64,000 nt of DNA from QHWT01 sp963755695 (GTDB taxonomy: Bacteria; Acidobacteriota; Vicinamibacteria; Vicinamibacterales; 2-12-FULL-66-21). The notes below the pieces were generated by a model. That model did not search any database and was not told the origin of the DNA. It worked only from the letters and a program-made list of their open reading frames with translations. Every line of letters begins with the position of its first letter. The stretch's first letter is position 1. The position numbers and the translations under genes are program-made. The DNA is taken from the NCBI GenBank assembly GCA_963755695.1, contig CAVWLB010000008.1:310001-374000 (forward strand). Direction: 5' to 3'. This document shows positions 26,356-36,407 of this stretch, piece by piece.

Positions 26356-28496
26356 AGCGACCCTTCATGATCCTCGCCGTCGCCGCGGTCCTCGCGCTTG
26401 GCGCATGGGCCGTGCTTCGAGGCAGATGGGGTGCTGCTCCGTCAGCGGCCGACGGCCCAATCATCCTGATATCCATCGACACCTTGCGCGCCGACCATCT
26501 GCCGGCCTACGGCTACACCCACGTGCGAACGCCGAACATCGACGCGCTCGCGTCGGAGGCGGCGGTGTTCGAGCAGGCATACTCGCACTCGCCGCAGACG
26601 CTGCCGGCGCACACGAGCATTCTCTCGGGCCAGCTTCCATTCGATCACGGCGTACGCGACAACATCGGCTTCACCGTCAAGCCCGGACAGTGGTTCATCC
26701 AGCGCGCGCTGCACGAGCGCGGCTGGCCGACGGGCGGATTCGTCTCCGCCTACGTGCTGCGCAGCGCCACCGGCATCAACCAGGGGTTCGACACGTTCGA
26801 CAGCGATCTGCCGCCGGCTTCCCGCGAGCTGTCGATCGGTCAGGTGCAGCGCGACGGCGTCGCAGACGCTCGCTGCAGCCGAGAAATGGCTTGGCGCCCG
26901 GGACGCCAAGCCATTCTTCCTCTTCCTTCACTTCTACGAGCCGCACAAGCCCTACGCGCCGCCGGCCCGCTTTGCGCAGTACGAGCCGTACGACGGCGAA
27001 ATCGCCTACGCCGACGAGCTCGTCGGCCGCCTGTTCGATCGCCTGCGTGCGGCAAAGCTCTACGATCGCGCGACGATCGTCCTGCTCGCCGATCACGGCG
27101 AAGGGCTCGGCGATCATGGCGAGCAGGAACACGGCATGTTCCTCTACCGCGAGACGACGCACGTCCCGCTGATGGTGAAGCTGCCCGGCCGTCACCCGGC
27201 GCGCCGGGTCGCGGCGCCGGTGCAGCACATCGACCTCGTGCCGACTATCCTCGACCTCGTCGGCGCTGCCGGCGCGTCGCGAGCTGCACGGCCGATCGCT
27301 GCGCCCGCTGCTCGACGGCACCGGCACGTTGCCCGACGCGGGCATCTACTCCGAAGCGCTCTACTCGCGCTACCACTTCGGCTGGAGCGAGCTGTACGCG
27401 CTGACCGACTCGCGCTATCGGCTGATCCGCGCACCGCGCGACGAGCTCTACGATCTCGAGCGCGACCCGAAAGAGACCACTTCGATCGCCGCTGACCGTC
27501 CGCAGGTGCAGCAGGCCATGCGCACCGCGCTCGAGTCGCTGATCGCCAGCACGTCGATCACCGCCCCGTCGGCCGTCTCCGACGAAGATCGCCAGCGGCT
27601 CTCGGCGCTCGGATACGTCGGCAGCGGCAACGCCGATTCGCTGTCGCTCCCCGGCGACTCGTCTGCCCGATCCCAAGGACAAGGTCCACGTGCTCGAGAA
27701 GTACCGCCGCGCGGCGGACCTCGCCGGCGGTCTGAAGTATCGCGGAGGCAACGGTCCTCTATCGCGAGCTGCTCGCCGAGGATCCGGAGATGAGCGACGT
27801 GTGGCTGCAGCTGGCGCAGGTGCTGCTCCGCCAGGGAATGACCGCGGACGCGGTGCATGCCTACCAGGAGGTCATCAAGCGCAATCCAAAGGACGCGGGC
27901 AGCCTGATCGGTGCAGCGGGCGGGCTGCTCCGTCTGGGAAAGATCGACGAGGCGCAGAAGCACGCCGAGCTCGCCTTGAGCGTGGACGCCGGCGGCGGCG
28001 CACGAGCTGCTCGCAAAGGTCGCGCTCGCGCGACACGATCGTCAAAACGCGATGCGCGAAGCGAAGCTGGCGCAGGAAGCCGACCCGACGCTGCCGATGC
28101 CGCTCTACGTCGAGGGGCTGCTCGCCTACAACGAGGGGCGCTACGCCGACGCGCTCGCTCCGCTGATCAGCGCCCACCAGCAGCTGCGAGGGGCGCACGC
28201 TGCAGATGAACGATCTCAACTACTACATCGGCGATTCGCTCGCCCGGCTCGAGCGCTACGGCGAAGCCGAACCCTACCTGCTCGAGGAAATCAAGGTATT
28301 CCCGCACAACACGCGGGCCCGCGCCGGCCTGGCCATGCTATATCGCGCGATGGGACGGGACGCCGAATCCGAGCGCGCCATCGCCGAGTTGCTGCGCGTT
28401 TCGCCGACCAGCGAGGGCAGGAGCCTCGCCGTGCAGCTCTGGACGATGTTCGGAGAGCCGGAGAAGGCGGCTGCGATTCGACGCGGGTCGGAGTGA
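26352..28496 (+). CDS. Sulfatase-like hydrolase fused to TPR repeats (second of tandem pair), frameshifted
   Basis: A paralogue of the preceding gene with the same layout, about 714 residues. After an N-terminal membrane segment it reads IILISIDTLRADHLPAYGYT, then TLPAHTSILSGQLPFDHGVR. The nucleophile site is again Thr (T-L-P-A-H). LHFYEPHKPYAPPARFAQY and LLADHGEGLGDHGEQEHGMF supply the remaining metal ligands. The hydrolase domain ends near LSALGYVGSG, and TPR units follow (LQLAQVLLRQGMTADAVHAY, YYIGDSLARLERYGEAEPYL). The frame changes near 26865, 27275, 27660, 27745, 28000 and 28190. The substrate is unknown; a phospho- or sulfo-ester, or transfer of such a group, is possible. Confidence 0.8.
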
Positions 28497-28501
28497 TAAT
28501 A

Positions 28502-28690
28502 ATCTCGAGGTCCGAGGTCCGAGGTCTGAGGGCGCTTGTCCGCCGTAGCCGCTTGGCGGCGAAGGCGGAAGGGGCGAGTGTAGGGCGCCTCTTTAGAGGC
28601 GCCGCACGGGTTTTGGACCCGGCGATCGACGGAGGCGGAGGCGGGCTTGCCCGCCGTAGCCGCTAGCGGCGGAGGCGGGAGGAGCGTGGT
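28502..28690. repeat. Mixed repeat block: GAGGTCC words, GCCGTAGCCGC words and one palindrome
   Basis: Three AGGTCCG words at 28508-28525 are followed by two TCCGCCGTAGCCGCTTGGCG / CCCGCCGTAGCCGCTAGCGG related units (28538 and 28650). A palindrome, GGCGCCTCTTTAGAGGCGCC, stands at 28584-28603 after TGTAG. No gene is visible in this stretch. Confidence 0.65.
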
Positions 28691-28732
28691 GCGATGCGCA
28701 TAGGGCGGGGTGCGGGGCGCGGGCCGCGAGGT

Positions 28733-31222
28733 ATGGCTTCCGCTTTCAAGTGGAGCATTCTGACGCTGCTCGCTCTCGCTCTGAGCAGTGTCTCGATGCT
28801 GGCCAGAGAGCAGGCTCAAGGAGTCTTCCGGTCGGGTGTCGACGTCGTCCGCTTCGACGTGCGGGTGACGGACGGGTCCGGGCGGGCGATCACCGATCTG
28901 AAGCCGGACGAGATCGAGATCGTCGAGGACGGAAAGCCGCGGCCGGTGTTGCTGTTCCAGCACGTGCAGGAACCCGCCGGCGTCTATCGCGAGGCGGCGC
29001 TGCGGGCGGTGTCGGCGGAAGTCTCGACCAACCAGGGCGCGCCGCGCGGGCATCTCTACATCCTGCTCTTCGACCAGCACCACATCACGCCGGGCAACGA
29101 GCAGATCGCGCGGCGCGCGGCGGAAGCCTTCATCACGAACCGGGTTCGTCCGTCGGATCGCATCGCCGTGTTCGGGATACCCGGCCCGGGCCCGCAACTC
29201 GGTTTCACCGCCGACCGGACTCGCGCCGTCACCGAGCTGCAGAAGGTGCGTGGCGGGCTCGAGCGAGACATGACCACCGCGCTCGGACGTCTGTCGCAGC
29301 AGGAAGCGTACGAAATTGCCAACGGCAACGACCGCGTCACCGTGAACGTGCTGTCGCGGATGTCGACCGAGGGGAGCGCCGACGTCGCGCTCCAGACCGG
29401 CCTTGCGCGCGCGCAGACGAACGACGATGCCAGCGTGACCCGCCGTCTGGTCGTGGAGAACGCGCGAACGTTCGTCGCCAACGCGGACGCCGACACGCGG
29501 CAGTCGCTGCAGCGCATCGCCGATTTGATCGAGCAGTACCGCGCCATCGAGGGCCGGAAGACCGTCGTGTTCTTTTCCGAGGGCTTCCACCAGCAGAACG
29601 TCACGCGCGAGCTCGAGCAGGTGGCCGCGGCGGCCGCGCAGAGCTACGCCGTGTTCTACGCCTTCGATTTGAACCGCCGCAACAACAATCTGCAGGACCC
29701 GCTGATTGGCATCACCACTGAGGCGTCCGAGATCCAGGCGCGCCTGGAGCCGCTCGGCAGCCTCGCGGTGGAAACCGACGGCGTGCTGGTCACGGATGCC
29801 GACGTCGCACCTCGACGCGGCGCTCGACCGCATCGCCGATCAGTCGCAGGACTACTACCTCGTCGGCTTCACGCCGAGCGATGCGGCGCTCGCCAACCGC
29901 GGTCAGTATCGGCGGCGTGACGGTGCGCGTGACGCGTCCCGGGGCAAAGGTCAGCGCCCGCACCGGTTACGCGGCGCCGCCCTCGGCGCCGCTCGATCGC
30001 CGCCGCGCGATCGATTCCGCGCTGGCGGCGCCGTTCGTGCAGCAGGCGCTTCGCGTCGACTACACGACCTATACGCTTGCGCTCCGACACCACCGGACGC
30101 GCCCGCGTCGTTCTGTCGCTCGAAGCGGACCTGCCGGTCAGAAGCGACGCAACCAGACGGCGGACGTCGTGTTCGTCGTCCGCAACTCCGCAGGACGGCC
30201 GCGTCGCGGCGAGCGGCACGGATACCATGCCGCTGCCCGGCTGCACCGACAAAAGCGGCGTCGAGCGGCGTGGGCACGTACCACGTCCAGTTCGAGCTGC
30301 CGCCCGGTTCCTACATCATGCGCACGGTCGTGCGGGAGCCCGGCGGCCTGATCGGGAGCGCGGATCGCAGGATGGAAGTCCGCGCGTTCTCCGGGCCCGA
30401 CGTCACCGTCAGCGATCTCGTGCTGGGATCCGCGACCGGCTCGCTGCCCGTGCGCGCCGCCGCGTTCGCCGAAGACGGACTGTCGGGCATGGTCGAAACC
30501 TACGGACGCGCGCCGGATCAGCTGCGCGCGCTCGCCGTCACGGCGTCGCTCGTGCCGGCCGGCGGCAACGACCCGGCCGCGACGACCGAGGCGATCGCTC
30601 ACCGATACGCAGCCTGCCGGCGGCGGCGTCAGCCGGCGGCATCGTTCGCGCTGCCGCTGAAGGACATTGCGCCCGGGCCGTATCTCGCGCGCGTGCGCGT
30701 GACCGCGGGAAGCGAGCCGGTGGCGGACCTCACGCGCGAAGTCGATGTGCGGGCCGGCGCCGTCGCCGCACGTCGCCGCGTCGGACGCGGCCGCGTTTCG
30801 CCCGCAGGATGTTCTCGATGGCGATTTCGTCAGCCGCGCGCACCAGGCGCTGCGCGGCGCGAATACGCCGGCCTCGGCTCGCGCCCTGAAGGGGTTCGAT
30901 CTGTTCGCGAAGAGCGACTACGCCGGTGCCGCCGACGGAATTGAGTGAGGCGATGAAACTGGACCAGTCCAATGCGGCCGTCGCGTTCGTCCTCGGCTGG
31001 GCCTACGAAGGGGCCGGCGATCATCGCCAGGCGATCGGCGCGTGGCGGGCGGCGGCGACCATCGATCCGAAGATCGTGCCCGCGCACCTGGCGCTGGCAG
31101 ACGGCTATCTGCGGATGTCGGAGCCGGCGCTCGCGGTACAGGCGCTCCGGGCAGGACTGGTGGCGTTACCCGACTCGGTGGAACTACAGGCAAAGCTCGC
31201 GCAAGTAAACGGTAAGCAGTAG
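28733..31222 (+). CDS. VWFA-related Acidobacterial protein with C-terminal TPR, frameshifted
   Basis: The first part is a secreted von Willebrand A-like protein of the Acidobacteria-type family: FRSGVDVVRFDVRVTDGSGR, then TDLKPDEIEIVEDGKPRPVL, LYILLFDQHHITPGNEQIAR and GRKTVVFFSEGFHQQNV. The family end of the A-domain is SQDYYLVGFTPSDAALANRG. A beta-rich central region follows (VGTYHVQFELPPGSYIMRTV) and the C-terminus is TPR-like (FVLGWAYEGAGDHRQAIGAW). The ATG at 28733 gives the best signal peptide (FKWSILTLLALALSSVSML). The frame changes near 29805, 29905, 30085, 30190, 30270, 30610, 30770 and 30935, but the total of about 829 residues is coherent. Such proteins are probably outer-surface or periplasmic; the ligand is unknown. 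Confidence 0.78.
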
Positions 31223-31288
31223 GCGGTAGACAGTTCGCGTGAGCGGTAAACCTGGCTGGCAGACAATTCCATTGGCTCGGGAGGGTCC

Positions 31289-32052
31289 ATGTTCATGCCG
31301 TGCTCGCGCTGTCGATCGTTCCCCTCGTCTTCATCGATCAGGACGTCAAAGCGCTCCGGCTGACGGCACCCGCGTCCGTCGCGGAGATCGACACGGGCAA
31401 GATCAAGGGTGAGCCGACCCAGCTCGCGTGGTCGCCGGATGGCACGTCGTTCTTTCTCCAGACCTCCGAACGCGACCGTCTCGGCATGATCACGTCGCCG
31501 CGCTACTTCATGGTGCCGGCTGCCGGCGGGAAGCCAGAATCGCTGAAAGCGGCGCCGGACTGGGCCGCCGAGTACTGGGCATGGAAGGCGCACAAGTCGG
31601 CCCCGGGCGTGGGCTCGTTCCAGATCGACATCGTCCAGGAGCAAAAGACGGAATCGGCAACATCATCGCCGATGGGTGGCGCGCTCGCCCGCGGCGGCAC
31701 CACGGATGCGACGGCCGGTTCGTCGGTGGACGATGCCGTGATGCACGCGCAACAGACGCAGAAGCAGCGGGTCATCACGCTGCGGCTCAAGAACGAGGTC
31801 GTCGGCCAGTTCATCAACCAGCAGTTCCTGCCCGGATACACGTTCGGCTGGGCGCCGCGCGGCGGGATGATCGCCTACGGCAACGAGCAGGGGCATCTCG
31901 CGATCATGGACCAGACGGGCAACAAGCAGGAGGTGGCCAGCACGAAGGCCGTGCTGCTGCCGGCGTGGTCCCCTGACGGCACCAGGATCGCGTACCTGCA
32001 ACGCGCCGGAAAGAACAAGTACGCGCTCTGTGTCGTGCCGGTGGCACAGTAG
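31289..32052 (+). CDS. TolB/WD40-like beta-propeller repeat protein
   Basis: The readable frame begins at a GTG at 31300; ATG codons at 31289 and 31295 lie in other frames, so the true start may be hidden by one indel. The N-terminus VLALSIVPLVFI is hydrophobic. PD40-type repeats are seen: PTQLAWSPDGTSFFLQTSER, then RGGMIAYGNEQGHLAIMDQT and AVLLPAWSPDGTRIAYLQRA. This is a small propeller of the kind used in periplasmic protein-protein contacts. It lies between two VWFA-TPR genes and is probably cotranscribed. No catalytic residues are recognised. Confidence 0.65.
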
Positions 32053-32090
32053 GCCCGATCGAAGGCCGGACCTGCAGATGCGGCAGAACG

Positions 32091-34161
32091 ATGCGCATTG
32101 TCCTGGTGCTCGCAGCTGCGGCGCTCACGTCGCTGATTGGTACCGCGCAGGAGCCGCAGCAGACGTTCCGCACGGCCACCGAGGTCGTCGAAGTCGATGT
32201 CCGCGTCGCCGATAAGGCCGGTCATTTCGTCACCGGACTGACCGCCGATGACTTCGCGCTCGAAGAGGACGGCGTCGCGCAGAAGATCGCTCACGTCACC
32301 CTGATCGGCGCCGACCCAGCCCTGTCCACGCAAGCACCCAACGCAGCCAGCGGAACCAACGCACCCAAAGCGCCGAGCGCACCTCCTCAAGTCTGGCTGT
32401 TCGTGTTCGACACGGGACATCTCTCGGCCGGGGGTTTACAGCGAACCCGCGACGCGGTCGTCGCGTTCATTGCCGACAAGTTCCACCAGGGAGACATCGG
32501 CGGCGTCGTGGTCGACGGGAAGATGGCGAACAACCGTCTGACCTCGGATCGCGAGGAACTGCGGAAGGCGGCGGCGGACGCCAAGGTCGTGGGGAGCCAA
32601 CGGTCGCGTCAATTGGAAATGCAGGAGTGGCCGCGCCTTCGTGACGCGCTGGAGGCGTTGAGGATCGTCAACGGCGAGAGGGAAGCACTCGACACGGCGG
32701 TCGCGGCGGGCGTGCACGGAGCATCCGGACACGTGCAAGAGAGCTTCGCCTGACGCCGAGATTCGAGAGAAAGCCAGGCGGCTGGTTGCCGACGAACGTG
32801 GCACCACTCTGGAGACGCTACGAGTCGTCGAGGCGCTCTCACGCGGACTGGCGCGGGTTCCCGGTGCCAAGACCGTCGTGTTCCTGTCGGACGGGTTCGT
32901 GCTCCAGAGCATGGAGTCGGAGCTGCGCGCCGCAGCCGGTCAGGCGGCCCGTGCCGGCGCGCATTTCTACACCATCGACGCACGAGGGCTCAACAAGGGC
33001 GCGAATTCGCAATTGATCGATCAGAGCGTGCTGGACGATGCCGGCGGACCAGCGACCCGGTTCGACATGCAGCAGGATGGAACCAACAGCCTCGCGGTGG
33101 ACACCGGCGGGTTCGCGATCAGAAACGAGAACAATTTCGGCCGGGCGCTCGACACGATCCAGCGTGACGCCGCGACCTACTACGTCCTGGCGTACAGCCC
33201 GACGAACGACACGCTCGACGGCAAGTACCGCAGCATCTCGGTGAAGGTAAACCGCCCCGGCGTCCACGTCCGCGCCCGCCGAGGCTACCTGGCGGTCGCC
33301 CCGGCCAAGCTGCTGATCCCGCGGCCCGAAAGGGAGACAGTCACAGTTTCACCACCCGGAAGTGTGAATGTCCCGGTTTCAGAAAGCGGCCCCGTCACAC
33401 TTCCGGGTGAAAGTGTGAGTGTCCCTGTTTCCGAGCCGGCGGCCGCGACGGGGACGGCGGTCAACGCCGCCACCACCGCGGCCAACGCCATCCGGGCGAA
33501 GATCGAATCCGGCCGGATCGTCCAGCAACTCCGCGGCAGCGACGACGGCGAGGCCACGACCGCGGCCGCGAAAGGTTGGGCCGCCTATCAGCGCGGCGAC
33601 GTCGAGACGGCCTCGCGCGAGTTCGTCGATGCCGTCAAGTCTCCCGACGCGCAACCCTGGGTCTACTACGCACTCGGACTCTCGCACCTGGCGCTGCAGC
33701 GCTATCGCGACGCCGCGCATTCATGGGAGCGCGTTCGAGCCGCCGTTCCCGAGTTCGAGCCGGTTTACTTCAATCTCGCCGATGCCTACCTCCTGCAGCA
33801 CGAAGAAGGAACGGCAATCGGCGTGCTCCGGGAGGCCGAGAAGCGGTGGGCCACCGACCCCGAGGTCGCCAACGCGATCGGCGTGATCCAGGTCCGCCGC
33901 GGCGCGCTCGACGCCGCCGTCGAGTCGTTCCAGCGCGCGACGACGATCGCTCCCGCCGACGCGCTGGGCTACTTCAACCTGGGCCGCGCGCTGCAGATGC
34001 GGATGACCAAATCGCAGCGCTACGTCCGCGAATCGCAGAAGTGGGTGGGCGGCGACGAGGACCGTCGCCGCGCGATTGCCAGCTTCGAGAAATACGTGCA
34101 GCTCGGAGGACCCTACGTCACGCAGGCGCGCGAAGCGCTCACCGCGTTATCGTGGAAGTAG
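32091..34161 (+). CDS. VWFA-related Acidobacterial protein with TPR, one frameshift and an in-frame repeat insert
   Basis: The signal peptide MRIVLVLAAAALTSLIGTAQ precedes FRTATEVVEVDVRVADKAGH and TGLTADDFALEEDGVAQKI, the opening of the Acidobacteria VWFA family. Then come VWLFVFDTGHLSAGGLQRTR and GAKTVVFLSDGFVLQSMESE. The frame changes once near 32745. The A domain ends YYVLAYSPTNDTLDGKYRSI. A linker (33335-33433) is made of dispersed-repeat sequence reading ETVTVSPPGSVNVPVSESGP. The C-terminal TPR part includes YALGLSHLALQRYRDAAHSW and DALGYFNLGRALQMRMTKSQ. Total about 690 residues. It is a paralogue of the gene at 28733. Confidence 0.8.
33335..33433. repeat. Dispersed repeat inside a coding region (VWFA protein)
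   Basis: Words such as GACAGTCACAG, GGAAGTGTGAATGTCCCGG and AGTGTGAGTGTCCCTG recur here and, in related form, at 41841-41917 inside the fatty-acid oxidation gene. The insert is in frame and lies in the linker between the VWFA and TPR parts. Confidence 0.7.
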
Positions 34162-34166
34162 AGCCA

Positions 34167-34287
34167 GGCTTCAGGCTCCAGGCTCCAGGCTTCAGGATTT
34201 CGTTCCCCTGCACCAGTCGCGCATCAACCTTAATACCCGGATGCCCCGAACCCGGAGCCTGAAGCCTGGAGCCTGAAGCCTGAAGCC
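34167..34287 (+). terminator. Long inverted repeat with trailing T run between convergent genes
   Basis: The left arm 34167-34196 and right arm 34258-34287 are reverse complements over 30 bases with one mismatch; each is made of GGCTTCAGG and GGCTCCAGG words. TTTTT follows the right arm (34288-34292). It stands between the convergent VWFA gene and the minus-strand gene, whose stop codon is at 34292. It can terminate plus-strand transcripts and, read in reverse, would also form a stem. Confidence 0.7.
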
Positions 34288-34291
34288 TTTT

Positions 34292-36169
34292 TCACTGCAG
34301 CGTCGTAATCGCCCGCATCCGTCCGTCGGTCGCCTGTTGAAAGAACGGCACCCACGCCTGGCGAATGACGTCCAACTTGTTCACCTGCGCCGAGTCGGTC
34401 GAATGCCCCGCGCTGACCAGCAGGATGAACGCCTGGCGGTGCACTCTCGACGATTGCGCTGACGCTGGATTCCGCTGACCCAGGATCGCGATCACATCGT
34501 CGATGAGCACGTCGCGACGTGTGCCGCTGAAGCTGACGCCGATCTCCGGGGCATCTTCGCGCACGTGGTTCGACACCGGGTTCTCGACGTAGAAGAACGC
34601 CGGCACCGAGCTCGGAGGCACGAGCCCCATCGCGTATTGATCGAGCCGGCTGTAGCGTCTGACCGCGCCGACCGTGCGGAACTGGCCGCCGCCGAGGTCC
34701 TCGATATCGTTTCCCTCCATCACCGACGCGTCGGAATCGAAGAAGAAGCTCCAGTGCGCCAGGTCGCGTCCGAGCAGCGCATCGGATCGGGCGCCGGTGT
34801 GATCGCGGAAGTCCATGTAGGCGAGCCAGCGATGGCCGACCTCCTGTCCCAGGACGCTGACGCGTGTTGTTCTCGCCGAGGAAGTTCTGCGTTCGGATCG
34901 TCGGGAAACTTTCCGAGCAAGTCCATGACCACCATCGAGCGCAGGCGGCCGGCGCTGCCGTAGTCGCGCGACTGATCGTAGATGTCCTGGCCGATGCCCG
35001 CGAATTTCGTTGGCGACCGTCAGCTCGTAGGCGAACGGCGTCGCGAGAAGGCGGCTGGTCGGTCCACAACAGGAGCTGGTCGAAGTTGTCCGGGTGCGAC
35101 TGATAGAACTTCCTGGCGACCGCGATGGTGTCGATCGACTGGACTCTGCGGAGAAGCGCTCGCCAATCGCGCCGGTCCCCGAGGCCGGATCCGGCCCGCT
35201 CAGGTTCATGGTCGTGAACGAATCGGTCCGCCCGGGCGAGAGACCCGACGACCGCGTCGCGCACTGAAACCGTTTGCGTACTTGAACTCGATGCTGCCGT
35301 CGGGGAGAAGCGTCGCCTGCACGGTCACGGTGCGGCCCGAGTCGAACCCGTGCACGGCGCACCAGGTGACGGTGTACTGGTCGGCGGCGGCATTCAGAAA
35401 GATCCGCCCGCTCGCGGTCGTCGGATCGAGATCGGCGAGAAACGGCGACACCCGCGGCGGTCCGCTGAGCAGGCGCGACACGTTTCGATCCGTGCTCGCC
35501 TTGTCGGCCTCCCCGAACGTGATGTTGCCGTCGGAGTTCACGAAGGCGGTGGTCTGCGTACCGCCATAGAACGGAAAGGAGAACGGCACGTCCGCCTGCA
35601 CGCTGTCGTCGTCGGTGAGGGTGAGGCGGGTGCCGAGCGCGGTTCGGAACGTCGCGTCGATCTTGCTGACGGAATAACCGCCGGCTCCGTTGCGCGTGAA
35701 GCGGAAACCGTTGTTCGCGATGTCGAACTGGTTTGCACCGGCGATGAGGTCCCCCTGATCCTGCATGACCGCGATCTCGCCGATGTCTTCGAGCGACCGG
35801 CGCCGGACTGGTGACCGCGGCATCCTGCCCCGCACCTTCCGTCGCTGCGCTCGTGCCGCCAGTCCGCTCTCGCCGCTGCTTCTCCGCCGCGTCGTGCAGC
35901 CACAATGCCTCGAGCGGACGCCCACGCTGGGTGCTGTCGACGATGATTTTCTTGTTGGTGAGCGTGCCGCTCTGTCCCCCGGCGACGATTCCGACGGGCC
36001 CGAGTTCGGCCTGTTCCGCGGCGCGCCGTGGAACATGGATTCGTGGATCCGGTGCCACCGCCTCCAGAGGGTGGCGGCGTCTGTCCACCGTTGCCGTTGC
36101 TGCTGCCGCCGCAGGCAGCGACGGAAGCGCGAGCAACGACGAGAGGATGACTGCCTTCGTGCGCCCCAT
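34292..36169 (-). CDS. Secreted metallopeptidase-like protein, frameshifted
   Basis: The ATG at 36169 opens a signal peptide (MGRTKAVILSSLLALPSLPA). A beta-rich region follows: VPFSFPFYGGTQTTAFVNSD, then GNITFGEAD and DQYTVTWCAVHGFDSGRTVT. After frame changes near 35835, 35265, 35155, 35010 and 34865, a helical part reads TIAVARKFYQSHPDNFDQLL, then VSVLGQEVGHRWLAYMDFRD, HWSFFFDSDASVMEGNDIED and RYSRLDQYAMGLVPP. The QEVGH box resembles HExxH with the first His replaced by Gln. It could be a degenerate or unusual zinc peptidase, or the Gln could be a base error. I cannot place it in a named family. About 626 residues in total. Confidence 0.6.
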   Translation of the reverse strand: MGRTKAVILSSLLALPSLPAAAAATATVDRRRHPLEAVAPDPRIHVPRRAAEQAELGPVGIVAGGQSGTLTNKKIIVDSTQRGRPLEALWLHDAAEKQRRERTGGTSAATEGAGQDAAVTSPAPVARRHRRDRGHAGSGGPHRRCKPVRHREQRFPLHAQRSRRLFRQQDRRDVPNRARHPPHPHRRRQRAGGRAVLLSVLWRYADHRLRELRRQHHVRGGRQGEHGSKRVAPAQRTAAGVAVSRRSRSDDRERADLSECRRRPVHRHLVRRARVRLGPHRDRAGDASPRRQHRVQVRKRFQCATRSSGLSPGRTDSFTTMNLSGPDPASGTGAIGERFSAESSRSTPSRSPGSSISRTRTTSTSSCCGPTSRLLATPFAYELTVANEIRGHRPGHLRSVARLRQRRPPALDGGHGLARKVSRRSERRTSSARTTRVSVLGQEVGHRWLAYMDFRDHTGARSDALLGRDLAHWSFFFDSDASVMEGNDIEDLGGGQFRTVGAVRRYSRLDQYAMGLVPPSSVPAFFYVENPVSNHVREDAPEIGVSFSGTRRDVLIDDVIAILGQRNPASAQSSRVHRQAFILLVSAGHSTDSAQVNKLDVIRQAWVPFFQQATDGRMRAITTLQ

Positions 36170-36240
36170 GACGAGAATCTCCAACGACGCCGGCATGTCT
36201 AGAATCGCATGATTCCTGGTGGTGATGGAGTGATTCGTAA

Positions 36241-36330
36241 GAATCCGTGTTCTTCAGTGTTCTTCTGTGTTTTTCTGTGGCGTTTTCTGTGGCGTTCTTC
36301 TGCGGCGTTCTTCTGTGGCGTGTATCCGTG
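36241..36330. repeat. Direct array of TTCTTCTGTGTTTTTCTGTGGC words
   Basis: The array includes GTGTTCTTCAGTGTTCTTC, TGTGTTTTTCTGTGGCG and TTTTCTGTGGCGTTCTTCTG. It uses the same words as the fold-back array at 4921-5062, 31 kb away, but here only in one orientation. Confidence 0.7.
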
Positions 36331-36333
36331 GAC

Positions 36334-36369
36334 AAAAAAACCCCGGGGCTGGTTGAAAGCCCCGGGGTT
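36334..36369 (-). terminator. Rho-independent terminator of the TonB-dependent receptor gene
   Basis: On the minus strand, a perfect 12-base stem AACCCCGGGGCT with a 7-base loop (TTCAACC) is followed directly by seven T. It lies about 40 bases after the stop of the minus-strand receptor gene. Confidence 0.9.
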
Positions 36370-36407
36370 CCAGATTACCGCGATGGTGCGGCTCGCGTCA
36401 GGCTGGC

